12,340 nt of DNA, from NCBI GenBank assembly GCA_003024985.2, contig PXIH01S0000408.1. The stretch is one strand, 5' to 3'. The position numbers and the translations under genes were made by a program. Positions 1 through 7,882 of this stretch are shown here, in pieces. A model generated the notes under the pieces. It was not told the origin of the DNA, ran no database searches, and saw only the letters and a program-made list of their open reading frames with translations. The DNA is from Euperipatoides rowelli. Lineage: Eukaryota; Onychophora; Udeonychophora; Euonychophora; Peripatopsidae. Position 1 is the first letter of the stretch. Each line of letters opens with the position of its first letter.

Positions 1-190
1 ATTCACCTTAAATAGTTAAAAAATAAAATAAATTTAAATAATGACGGTACATATCTTAGGGCCTAGGGATGGCAATTTCTTTAATCCTCCACTGGTCTTA
101 ACCCTTAATTTTTATATTAATGAAACAAATATTTTCATTATAGTGTGGAGCAAATAAGCATGTTGACACAGATTGATTCATATTCATTAA
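1..190. other. AT-rich non-coding DNA, nothing recognised
   Basis: No open frame, RNA motif or repeat boundary is recognisable in this left edge. It is ordinary AT-rich sequence leading up to the inverted-repeat element that begins near 191. Confidence 0.6.
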
Positions 191-508
191 GTGGTTGTCC
201 ATAAACTATTGTCACATCATTTTTTTCTATTTTGTTACCCCTGCCCCATCTTCTTCACAACTCATCGCACAATTTAATATCCCCTATATGACTTTCCGTC
301 ACAAATTTTTGAAACCTCACTTCCCCCTCTACAAATTATGTAATGGATTATATAAATTATTCATTTAAATATATTTGTTGGAATGAATTAATATATTTTA
401 TCATCAAAAAATATTAAAAACATCACATTTCAAACCCAATCTCACATCATCGTTTATTCAAATCCCCCCCCCCCCCCCACTTACTGACAGTTTATGGAAG
501 ACCCCCCA
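191..508. mobile_element. MITE-like element with inverted ends (superfamily not assigned)
   Basis: Both ends carry the same word in opposite orientation. TCCATAAACT at 198-207 pairs perfectly with AGTTTATGGA at 489-498. The words just inside, GTCA at 211-214 and TGAC at 485-488, also pair, with three extra bases on the left. Outside the shared word both ends are G-rich when read inward (GTGGTTG on the left, GGGGGGTCT on the right strand). The interior has no open frame and includes a C run at 464-478. Ends of the general form GG-GTCCATAAA-GTCA are, from memory, common on short DNA elements in invertebrate genomes. No clear target duplication is visible, so the outer boundaries are approximate. 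Confidence 0.6.
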
Positions 509-954
509 TAGTTCTTTAAAATAGAAAAAGTATTTCTATTTATTTTGTTCAATTATATTACCATTTGTCTATCAGTCTGAATATTTATTCCACCATGTTT
601 CAAATAGCGTCAAAGACATTTTTATTGTTAAATACCCCCACCCCATAATAGAACAGAAATAGAAATTTTTTAATGCACATTAAAATGAACCATTACATTT
701 AACTTTCCTGTTCATTTAGTCCACCAAATCTGATTTGCTGACAGAATGACACGTTTAGTAACCTAAGGCTATATGTTTTATGAATGGTGTACAGTGACAT
801 ACGAGTTTATGCTTGAGGGGGTTTCATTGCTTAAAGGTCTGATACAATAACATTTCTGATTTATTTTTTTAAGTAATATTTTTCAATGACAATTGGTAAA
901 AAAAAAATATTAAGCCCAAAAAGATTAAAAAAAAAAAAAAAAAAAAATTGCAAT
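509..954. other. AT-rich non-coding DNA with A and T homopolymers
   Basis: No gene or repeat family is recognised. An A run of about 21 bases lies at 927-947. An open frame on the minus strand crosses it (861-1076) but is rich in Phe codons because it reads through this homopolymer, and it begins at TTG, so it is not called as a gene. Confidence 0.6.
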
Positions 955-1490
955 TGTTTATTTATGAATAAAATTGGGGAAATCATAAAATACTGTGCCA
1001 TATAACATGTTTCACTTAACAGTACACTTTTTTTTTTTACAAATTCTATAAGAGCAAACAGTGAAAAAAATTTCAAAGTACAAAGAGGAAAATCATTAAA
1101 TTTCCATAAACATAAAATTGATAATTATCCTATAATTATGGCAAAGGGAACTTTATACAAATACCACAAGAACAGCAGTGAAAGAAATTTAAAAGTGTAA
1201 AAATCAGAAATTTGCATTACAATAAATCAGATATTCATTTCATTTGTTACCGAAATAGCACATTTTGTACAAATCTCAAAAGAGATGGTAGTGAAAGAAA
1301 TTTAAAAGTCCAAAGAGACAAAATCAGAAATTTGTATGAACATAAATCAGATAATCACTTCCTGTGATACTGATACAATTTCACTCAATATTACACTTTG
1401 TATAAATCCCACTAGTGCCGGTAGTGAAAGAAATTTTAAAGTCCAACAGAAAAGGGTTGAAATTTGATTACAATAAGCCATCAGCTCATG
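955..1490. repeat. Diverged tandem repeat, about 4 units of 113-133 bp
   Basis: The word AGTGAAA-AAATTT-AAAGT recurs at about 1060, 1177, 1290 and 1423, giving spacings of 117, 113 and 133 bp. Between copies the order is conserved: AAATCAG or a variant, AATTTG or ATTTCC, an ACATAAA or ACAATAA block, then a TTGTAC/TTATAC-AAAT block and a short purine stretch before the next AGTGAAA. The first unit, starting near 955, is the most diverged and is interrupted by a T run. Copies differ by substitutions and small indels, so the array is old. An open frame on the minus strand overlaps the last unit (1347-1643) but starts at GTG and matches nothing known to me. Confidence 0.75.
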
Positions 1491-1493
1491 ATA

Positions 1494-1534
1494 ATCTTGC
1501 ATTGGACTGAAAGGTTTACAATCCAATGCAAGAT
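1494..1534. repeat. Stem-loop with 13-bp perfect arms
   Basis: ATCTTGCATTGGA at 1494-1506 is the exact reverse complement of TCCAATGCAAGAT at 1522-1534, with a 15-nt loop. It lies immediately beyond the last unit of the 113-133 bp tandem array, so it may mark the end of a larger element. Its function is unknown. Confidence 0.8.
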
Positions 1535-2232
1535 CATAAATGTTTTTTCCATACACATAAATCCCACAACTGCTTGAGTTGGTCACCATTTTCCTTCTCT
1601 TAGTAGCTTTGAAAAGCTTCAAAAATAGAACAAAATTTATCACAGAATGAAGGAAGAATTACATTAAATCTGGGAAGTATTATCCCAGCACAAGTGAAAA
1701 AAAATATGTAAACTGTGATCTGATTGGGTGGCAGACCCTTGTGCATGATGCAAATTAAGACCACAGAAATGCAAATTTGCAGTTGTATTTGGGATCAAAG
1801 GATTAACATGTCTGGAATTAAGCATGGGATAAATCTTGTTTTTTCATGGTTTGTGCTAACTTAATTGAATGAGCGGTAGTGACGGGATAGGCTGAATAGG
1901 ACTTGGAGAAACTGTCAGTGTATGACAATATAATGAATTTATGTGATTTTAAGGAATTATAAGATAAAGTTAAACATATATAGTTTTTAATAGTTGAATT
2001 CAGATAATATGATTAATTATAACTTGTCTTATTATTATTGTAGAGATCGGATGAGAATAAAAATATTACTTTAAAATTTATTGATATTTCTTTTCATTGT
2101 TTGACAATAGAACATCATGTTCAATTAAATTAAATTTGATAGTTTTTTTTTTTTTGTGTTTATAAATCTGATTGGCCATTTATATGCTGGTGAACCTAAC
2201 AAAAAAAATTAACATTTAGTGAGTGCACAACA
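1535..2232. other. AT-rich non-coding DNA
   Basis: No coding region or repeat family is recognised. It contains two POU-octamer words at 1748-1755 and 1769-1776, reported separately, and a T run at 2143-2155. It ends at the target duplication of the first hAT element. Confidence 0.6.
1748..1776 (+). promoter_or_regulatory. Pair of POU-octamer words
   Basis: ATGCAAAT occurs at 1748-1755 and again at 1769-1776, with starts 21 bp apart, about two helical turns, so both would face the same side of the DNA. ATGCAAAT is the established binding word for POU-domain (Oct-type) factors. Two further copies are elsewhere in the window, at 1210-1217 (reverse orientation) and 11808-11815. In AT-rich DNA single copies are expected by chance. 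No gene is seen nearby, so any regulatory role is inference. Confidence 0.25.
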
Positions 2233-2240
2233 CCCATCAT

Positions 2241-2527
2241 CAGGGGTGTACAAATCTTCCAAAAGTTCAGGAGCCAGGCAAAAATTGTTAGGAGTCAGGC
2301 AAGAAGTGGAAAAATGAGGGGGGGGGGGAGTGCACATGTTTGGTAACAATTATTGATAAAGCATAGAAAAACTATTGTAACATGTATTTAATTTTTAGAT
2401 AAACTTTATTATACTGATATTATTGGTGAAGGTCATTAAATATTAAAATTAATCATTTTTTTTCAGGAGCCAGCTCATTTTTTTCAGGAGCCATGGCTCC
2501 CAGGCTCCTTAAATTCATACACCCCTG
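2241..2527. mobile_element. Non-autonomous hAT-type MITE A (287 bp)
   Basis: The element begins CAGGGGTGTA and ends TACACCCCTG, a perfect 10-bp terminal inverted repeat. Just inside, both ends carry GGAGCC motifs pointing inward: GGAGCCAGG near 2270 on the left, and GGCTCC words near 2495-2507 on the right. It is flanked by a perfect 8-bp duplication, cccatcat, at 2233-2240 and 2528-2535. Eight-bp duplications with CAGGG-type ends are the established signature of the hAT superfamily. The interior is AT-rich with a G run at 2318-2328 and encodes nothing, so movement would need a transposase supplied elsewhere. The intact duplication suggests a fairly recent insertion. Confidence 0.93.
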
Positions 2528-2548
2528 CCCATCATATACTAATATATG

Positions 2549-2796
2549 CAAGGGCATCCACAAAGAGGGAGGGGGAGCAGTTGCCCACACACACCCTGTA
2601 AAAATGAGATCAACGAAAAATGTAGGTATTTAATATAAACTTGTCCATCTTTAATAATATTACAAGTGTGAAGTATCGATTAGGCTAATTTTTATCAAAA
2701 TGTCCATGCAACCAAAAAAAATAAAATAAAAAAGGATTATTAAAATATAAGCCCCCCCCCCTCCCCCAACTGAATTTTTTTCTGCAGACGCCCTTG
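2549..2796. mobile_element. Non-autonomous hAT-type MITE B (248 bp)
   Basis: The left end reads CAAGGGCATCCACAAA. The right end on the opposite strand reads CAAGGGCGTCTGCAGA, matching at 12 of 16 positions. G-rich blocks lie just inside both ends: GAGGGAGGGGGAG on the left, and a C10 tract followed by CTCCCCC on the right. A perfect 8-bp duplication, aatatatg, flanks it at 2541-2548 and 2797-2804. There is no coding capacity. The end sequence differs from MITE A, so the two belong to different hAT families even though only 5 bp (2536-2540) separate their target duplications. Confidence 0.92.
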
Positions 2797-2804
2797 AATA
2801 TATG

Positions 2805-3130
2805 GTAAGTTATATGCTTTATAGTAGAAAATAACAAATTTTACTTGAAATTGGTCTCCAATACTGCATACATCCAGGTGGTAAAATTTGAATAATAAGC
2901 GCTGTTTTGATTTCTTATTAAATTAATATAGCCTACAGAAATAACATTGATGAATTTAAAATATGAAAATTATTCTTAGTTTTTACTTCTAGGCTACAAA
3001 AATGATTTGTTTCTTTAATCACAAAAGCCCATCATAATTTATTTTCACAGCAAATGTTGCAAACACATAACTGCATGTGTAGGCATAGAATGGGAGAATT
3101 ATCCTAGATATTAATTGGAAAGAGTGCGTT
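2805..3130. other. AT-rich non-coding DNA
   Basis: No gene or repeat family is recognised. It holds one TAGCCTA at 2929 and one TAGGCTA at 2990, members of the dispersed word family described separately. Confidence 0.6.
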
Positions 3131-3363
3131 CCGAAGCCAGTAATTTCCGGAAACGGTAACAGCTCCATCTATGCACTGTTTTTGGAAACTTTAATGTAAC
3201 AGGCTTATCGGGACGGGAACTAAGGATTAAGAATCACAACTCTTATATGTGAGAGAGATGCCCATGTAATGGCTTATTTGAAGCCGTGTACCGAAGCCAG
3301 TAACAGCGCCATCTAGGAACTATTTTTAGAAAATGTTTGATGCCCGTGTAACAGGGTTATTTG
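3131..3363. repeat. Local imperfect duplication
   Basis: CCGAAGCCAGTAA occurs at 3131-3143 and 3291-3303. In both copies it is followed by a CAGC-CCATCTA word and a tract similar to ACTGTTTTTGGAAA. A second shared block, GATGCCC-TGTAA followed by a GGTTATTTG-like word, is at 3257-3280 and 3339-3363. The two copies of the segment differ in length because of internal indels: the first pair is 160 bp apart and the second 82 bp apart. The region is richer in CpG than its flanks. It could be a duplicated piece of an old repeat; no coding potential is seen. Confidence 0.7.
3304..3319 (-). promoter_or_regulatory. CTCF-like core word
   Basis: Read on the minus strand, this stretch is TTCCTAGATGGCGCTG. 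Its YAGRKGGCRSY core agrees with the published CTCF consensus, but the three bases before the core do not (TTC instead of CCA). The sister copy of the duplication, near 3160, is broken at the GGCGC step. This is only a sequence match; occupancy and function are not shown. Confidence 0.25.
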
Positions 3364-4248
3364 CTAGTAGACTACCAGTCATATGAATTGCAAGTATAAA
3401 GCAAAAAAAAAAAAAAATACTTTTAAATTAATTTTGTTTTGGTTACATACCTATTATCTTGAGAACAAGAATTTTTAGTGTTTAGCAATTAACATTTTTA
3501 TGTGAAATCATTAGTAATATGGACTATTTTCATGAACTATTCATAGAAATAGTTCCAACAAACATTACTCTGCTAATACTTATTTGAATCTTTTAATATG
3601 ATATTAATGTGAAAAAGTTAAAATTTAAAAAAATTATACCGCAGGATATTGACACTTTTTTTAAAAAAATCTGAATTTAATATGAGGTCAAATAGATCAA
3701 CGAGGGGAGGTATCAATAAGTTGCCTCAATTTTGTATAATTATAAGTAAAACTGGTCATACAAGCACTTCAACTGTTGTTCCATTATCAGAGCTGACAAA
3801 TAGTTTAACATTTATTTTTTTATTGCTAACAGATCAAAATTCATAATACCTATTTTCAATTATACCAAATTTAAGTCATTTCTCTACAAAAATTAAAAGG
3901 TCACCTGAGAAATCAATATACCTATAGTCAACATTTACATATTTTGAAATAAACAATGGATTAATATAATTTATATGCATTCCTTAAAGCTACCATACAA
4001 AATATAAACAATGTAAATGCTAGCTGTTAATTAAAACCCATGCTTGACTAGAAAGAATGTCAATTAGTTATTTACAGTATTTAATAAAAGGTATTCATTT
4101 TATAACAACACCTATTCTTATAGCATTTATAACAATATGGCTTAAAATATTAGTGAAAAATACAATTTTTAAAACTTATAAAAACTTAGGATATTTAAAA
4201 AATAAAAATACTGTAGTATTATAATAAAAGGTTAATGCTGCGCCTCAG
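3364..4248. other. AT-rich non-coding DNA
   Basis: Nothing beyond homopolymers is recognised. An open frame at 3649-3846 on the plus strand (65 codons) starts at TTG, has no recognisable domain, and follows the base composition of its flanks, so it is not called as a gene. Confidence 0.6.
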
Positions 4249-4702
4249 CTTTATAAAAACACACAGATAAATGATGCCCTTTATAAATACACATGACTAC
4301 ATGATGCCCTTTATAAATACACACGGCTAAATGATGCCCTTTATAAATACACATGGCTAAATGATGCCCTTTATAAATACACATGGATAAATTAATGATA
4401 CCCTTTATAAATTCACCTGGCTAAATGATGACCTTTATAAATACACATGGCTAAATGTTGCCCTTTATAAATACTCATGGATAAATGATGCCCTTTATAA
4501 ATATAAACAGATAAATGATGCCCTTTATAAATACACACGGCTAAATGATGATGTTTATAAATACACTCGGCTAAATGATGATCTTTATAAATACACCCGG
4601 CTAAATGAAGCCCTTTATAAATATACACGGTTAAATGATGCCCTTTATAAATACATATGGATAAATGATGTCCTTTATAAATACTCAAGGGTAAATGATG
4701 CA
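4249..4702. repeat. 30-bp minisatellite, 15 units
   Basis: Fifteen head-to-tail units can be followed. Each begins CTTTATAAATAC or a close variant and ends near TAAATGATGCC. All are 30 bp except the fifth (4369-4402), which has a 4-bp insertion. The variable part is the middle, ACATGG / ACACGG / ACTCAAGG, followed by CTAA, ATAA or TTAA. Because 30 is a multiple of three, a minus-strand frame stays open over ten units (4413-4703) and would read as a decapeptide repeat similar to IYKGHHLAVC. That frame begins at GTG and has no sequence outside the array, so it is best explained as a by-product of the unit length. Each unit contains a TATA-box-like word. Confidence 0.95.
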
Positions 4703-5009
4703 CGGAATTTAACCGTTACCAAAAAAGGGTCCAACATGACCTTACTCTCATTTTACTCATCATTTTGAGGGCTGTAAACTAGTAAATTAATAATAGCCTA
4801 TAACATACTGTAAATCTTAAATATAATATATATTATAACGATTGGTGCATTTAAGCGATCAACTGCTATACAAAATTTAAACATAGAGACAATAACTGGA
4901 TACTGGAAAATAGTTTACTGGAACTAGCAATATTTTTATTGATTGTATAAATATATACGTCTTGTTACAGTAAAAAATTAACAGCTTTTAGTTTTAATTA
5001 AAGCTAAAA
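4703..5009. other. AT-rich non-coding DNA
   Basis: This is unremarkable AT-rich DNA between the minisatellite and the GC-richer island. It holds one TAGCCTA word at 4794. Confidence 0.6.
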
Positions 5010-5400
5010 CAGGCATATCCTACTTATGGCCCCGACATCTGAATCAGGGCCCTGGGACTGGAAATCCAGACAGAGGCCCCACATTTCTTTTTGTTACAGA
5101 GACCCTTGTTCATTAATATTTGATAACCTTTTTTTTTTGGTTGCATGTAGGCTACATTTCGTTCACTTCTTGTCGGATTTGATGAGCTTTTTTTTTGGTT
5201 GTATTGACTATGGGTCCATTGTTTACCTTTACAAGCCTATGAGGCCCCTTGTCCAGGCCTATGTCCCCCCCCCCCACGTCAAACCTTGTAATGTCTTATG
5301 GAAGTTGTTTATGCGTGGGGACCTCCTAGACCCTGTGACTATAGCCCCATGCAACCCCTCCCTTGTGGGGGGCCTGGCCCTACTACACAGAGAAAATTAA
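5010..5400. other. GC-richer island, probable unclassified repeat fragment
   Basis: Composition shifts sharply here, with GGCCCC, GGGCCCTGGG, AGGCCCC and a C11 run (5265-5275), while both flanks are AT-rich. An ATG-started open frame of 124 codons covers 5026-5400, and a second overlapping frame runs from 5298 to 5576. Neither product shows a domain, signal peptide or repeat that I recognise; the first is broken up by low-complexity Phe and Pro stretches arising from T and C runs. The mix of C/G runs resembles that inside the short transposon relics elsewhere in this window, so a degraded mobile-element fragment is more likely than a gene. No terminal repeats or target duplication were found. 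Confidence 0.4.
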
Positions 5401-6157
5401 AAGGCTCGACTAAGATCATAAGACACAATACATGCTCATTAAAATTGGACTTTGCCAAACCCAACTATAAAATAATAATATTAATAGATGTTGCATTGGA
5501 AATGGCAAAAATCTATGACAATGCGTCATGTTTGGCGGAGGCCAATTTTTTAAGCGATCAAAATGCTAGTCTGTGAAGATGGAGAAGTCACACCTTTGAC
5601 GGCTCATTTGATTGGGGCCACTATTTTTCAGGATTATTAAATAACATTTTGAAATATACAGCAATTTTAATATTAAAAATTAATATATGTATTGGGATCC
5701 ATTTAGACCCCTCATAGCCGTTGGTGTTACATAAACCTTGTTTAAAGTTGGTAATAAATTAAGACCATTATGTTGGCAATTTATTGTGGTCCATAACATT
5801 TTGTAAACATTATTTAGTTCATATTATAATTAATTAAGTACCGGTACGGTAAGTATTCAATAAATTAAATTACTTGAAATTGTCTCTAGTAATTAGAATA
5901 GGAAATTTCTCTTAATGTTCCTTAAACATGCAATACATCACCATACAAATGATTAAAATAACAGTTCTACTTGGGGTTCACTTGGACTCCCCCATCCCAC
6001 CCCTTGGTAGTTTATGTAGATTCCATAATGTAAGCATTACAATGATTAATTTGATATATAATGGCATTAATGAAGTCATCTTCATATACCAAAAAAAGAA
6101 AATATGAATTCTTAAATACAGTAGGCCCTATATGAAATTTGTCAATGTGAGTTTGTA
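5401..6157. other. AT-rich non-coding DNA with a small protein-like frame
   Basis: This is mostly AT-rich with no recognised repeat. At 5485-5576, in the plus-strand frame that ends at 5576, the translation has balanced residue use (about 30 residues including ALEMAKIYDN). It could be a chance frame or the remnant of an exon. A palindrome, GTACCGGTAC, is at 5838-5847. Confidence 0.45.
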
Positions 6158-6215
6158 ACACCGAAATAGCATAGTGGTTAATGCAGGAAACCTTGGGTCA
6201 ATTCCCGGTTTTGAA
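6158..6215 (+). repeat. Possible degenerate tRNA-derived SINE head
   Basis: TAGCATAGTGG at 6167-6177 fits the RNA polymerase III A box (TRGCNNAGYNGG) closely. GGGTCAATTCC at 6195-6205 resembles the B box GGTTCGANNCC with two differences. They are only 28 bp apart, whereas the two boxes in a true tRNA start about 43 bp apart, so this is not an intact tRNA. It is more likely the head of a tRNA-derived SINE with a deletion. The downstream body, perhaps to about 6400, cannot be delimited because no tail or target duplication is clear. Confidence 0.4.
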
Positions 6216-6825
6216 TTCCTGTAACAGCAAAGATAGGAAATATTTTTAATTACGGTGACGAATGGAACCCTCAGTTTGAGGAATTTTACCTGTTTGAGGT
6301 CAGTTTAAGGAAAGTCATATGACTAACCAGTCTTGTGAAATAAGGATAGATAAGGAAAAAGGACTGACTACCAAGATCTATTATGCAAGCTTATGCAGAC
6401 GTAAGATTTGTTTACTTACAGTAGGCTATATAGAAATTAAAATATACAATAATCATTAAGTCATATTAAAATTACTTCTCAAAATGCACTATGTTAATAT
6501 TCTCCTCATATCATTGAATTATTATTATTAAAACTTTTAATATGGTATTTTATAAGAGAAAAAAAGTCATTAGAAAGACATGAAAAGAAATTACGGTATT
6601 AATTATTGAAACCATAGATATAGATTAGAAATAGTTTAATTTAGCATTAAGAAATATTTTTGAAAAAAAATTCAGCTAAATTTTAAATTAAATCGTTAGC
6701 TAAATTTCTCGGTGCACTATTATTGAGAATAAAAAATCGGATAAGATTCTTAAGTATAAAAATCTGTTTAGAAATTTAATGAATGGATCATAGTTGCTAT
6801 GGTAACGAATATAAACTCTAAGAAA
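6216..6825. other. AT-rich non-coding DNA, possibly SINE body at its left
   Basis: The first 180 bp are less AT-rich and may belong to the SINE-like unit. The rest is plain AT-rich DNA with no genes or recognised repeats. Confidence 0.5.
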
Positions 6826-7192
6826 CTGAGTGTCCAACTCATGTTGAAATTTGCACTAAGGTTAAAATGGCACAAAGTTGAATTCGAATGGCACTAAAAA
6901 AAAAAAAAACTTGCTTTAATGATTATTGTTGATTGAAATTTTTGGGCTAAATTATTTAGGTAAAATAAAGGAAGATTTACATACGGGCCTACTGCAATTT
7001 TACCTTTAAAAAAATTAAAATTTTTACAGCAGACCAATTTCTATGTTAACCATGAAAATTAAGATTTTTTTTTCATATTTGTCACTGGCACTAAATTTGA
7101 TTAAAAAAATTGAGTGTTTTGAATCAATTCATTTGGGCACCAAATAAATTCTAAACTATGGCACCAAGAAATAATTGCTTTGGACACACCTG
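6826..7192. repeat. Cluster of TGGCACYAA words, possible worn hAT-like element
   Basis: Six copies of a TGGCACYAA-like word lie in the same orientation at 6851, 6868, 6889, 7086, 7135 and 7159. The flanks read CTGAGTGTCCAA on the left (from 6826) and, on the opposite strand, CAGGTGTGTCCA on the right (ending 7192). These resemble a terminal inverted repeat of hAT type. No matching target duplication is visible, and the left end lacks the expected CA start, so the element call is weak. The repeated word itself is clear. Confidence 0.4.
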
Positions 7193-7301
7193 CATATTGC
7201 CCATATCTTGAGACAAACATTTTAAGTACTAAAGAATTGTTGCACAATACCATAGTTCAGTTTAGGGGGGTAAGGTTTATCCTGACAATATAGACCTAAC
7301 C

Positions 7302-7874
7302 CAAGATTTCTTAACATTTTTTAGTCATGGCCCTGATTTGGGGTAATAGTTTTGGTTTGGTGACCCAAATAGAATGCCGACAGCAAGTACATCCAACACA
7401 TTCGGTGTCTAGAAAATGACTGTCTCCCTTACAATGACATGAGCGCCTAGAAACTGGAAGGCTTAAGTCCCAATTAGTCACAAGATCAAGATTAAGGATA
7501 GAAGCCTTAATTTTTTTTATTTACAGTCCTAACCTTACCATTAACCTGAACCCTAACTCCAACTTCGTGTGAAATCTACTGTGCCCCAACCCTATGATAA
7601 TTTAGAGGTGAAATAATCGTTTTTGATAATTTTGACACAACTTCAATCAGCCCTATCTCCGTAATGATGAAAATACACGTGCAAATGTTAAAAACGCAGT
7701 AACTTAAATACAGAAACGCTATCTGACAGTATTGCCAGACAGCGATAGATATAACCATAATAAGTTTTAGCAAATCCTGAATAACAAGAAATTGTTACAT
7801 TTAATTCACAGTGGCTCATAAAATATGCCAAGCGACCCAATTTTGGGTCACGATCTAAAGGTTAAGAAACCCTG
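7302..7874. mobile_element. Old non-autonomous hAT-type element (573 bp)
   Basis: The left end is CAAGATTTCTTAAC and the right end on the opposite strand is CAGGGTTTCTTAAC, matching at 12 of 14 positions. Similarity continues inward: TTTAGTCATGGCCC on the left against TTTAGATCGTGACCC on the right. Both ends also carry a GACCCAA word. The flanking 8-mers acctaacc (7294-7301) and atttaacc (7875-7882) agree at 6 of 8 positions, as expected for an aged target duplication. The interior contains a degenerate CCCTAA-like tract (7527-7563). An open frame at 7576-7773 on the minus strand starts at TTG and has no transposase motif, so the element is non-autonomous. Confidence 0.82.
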
Positions 7875-7882
7875 ATTTAACC

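Noticed and set aside
861-1076. Minus-strand 71-codon open frame rich in Phe
   Set aside because: The Phe run comes from a 21-base homopolymer; the frame starts at TTG and has no domain.
1347-1643. Minus-strand 98-codon open frame
   Set aside because: Starts at GTG, overlaps a diverged tandem repeat and a hairpin, and shows no recognisable protein family.
3649-3846. Plus-strand 65-codon open frame
   Set aside because: TTG start, short, no family similarity, composition like the flanks.
4249-4702. CRISPR array
   Set aside because: Units are contiguous 30-bp repeats without unique spacers, and the surrounding DNA is animal-like.
4413-4703. Minus-strand open frame of 96 codons with a His-rich decapeptide repeat
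   Set aside because: It lies wholly within the 30-bp minisatellite, begins at GTG rather than ATG, and is open only because the unit length is a multiple of three.
5026-5400. Plus-strand 124-codon open frame starting at ATG
   Set aside because: No recognisable domain; it reads through T and C homopolymers and sits in a likely repeat fragment. Kept as a finding to test, not as a CDS.
5848-5856. GGTAAGTAT, a good match to a splice donor
   Set aside because: No open frame or acceptor lies upstream; a single donor word in AT-rich DNA is not evidence of a gene.
5640-6070. Possible tandem duplication of about 280 bp around TTGGG-CCCC segments
   Set aside because: Base-by-base comparison of the best block gave only about 13 of 22 matches with no consistent order, too weak to call.
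6167-6205. Intact tRNA gene
   Set aside because: The A and B boxes are too close together and no acceptor or anticodon stems can be drawn; described as a possible SINE head instead.
7576-7773. Minus-strand 65-codon hydrophobic open frame
   Set aside because: Inside a non-autonomous hAT element, TTG start, no transposase motif; its hydrophobicity follows from AT-rich codons.
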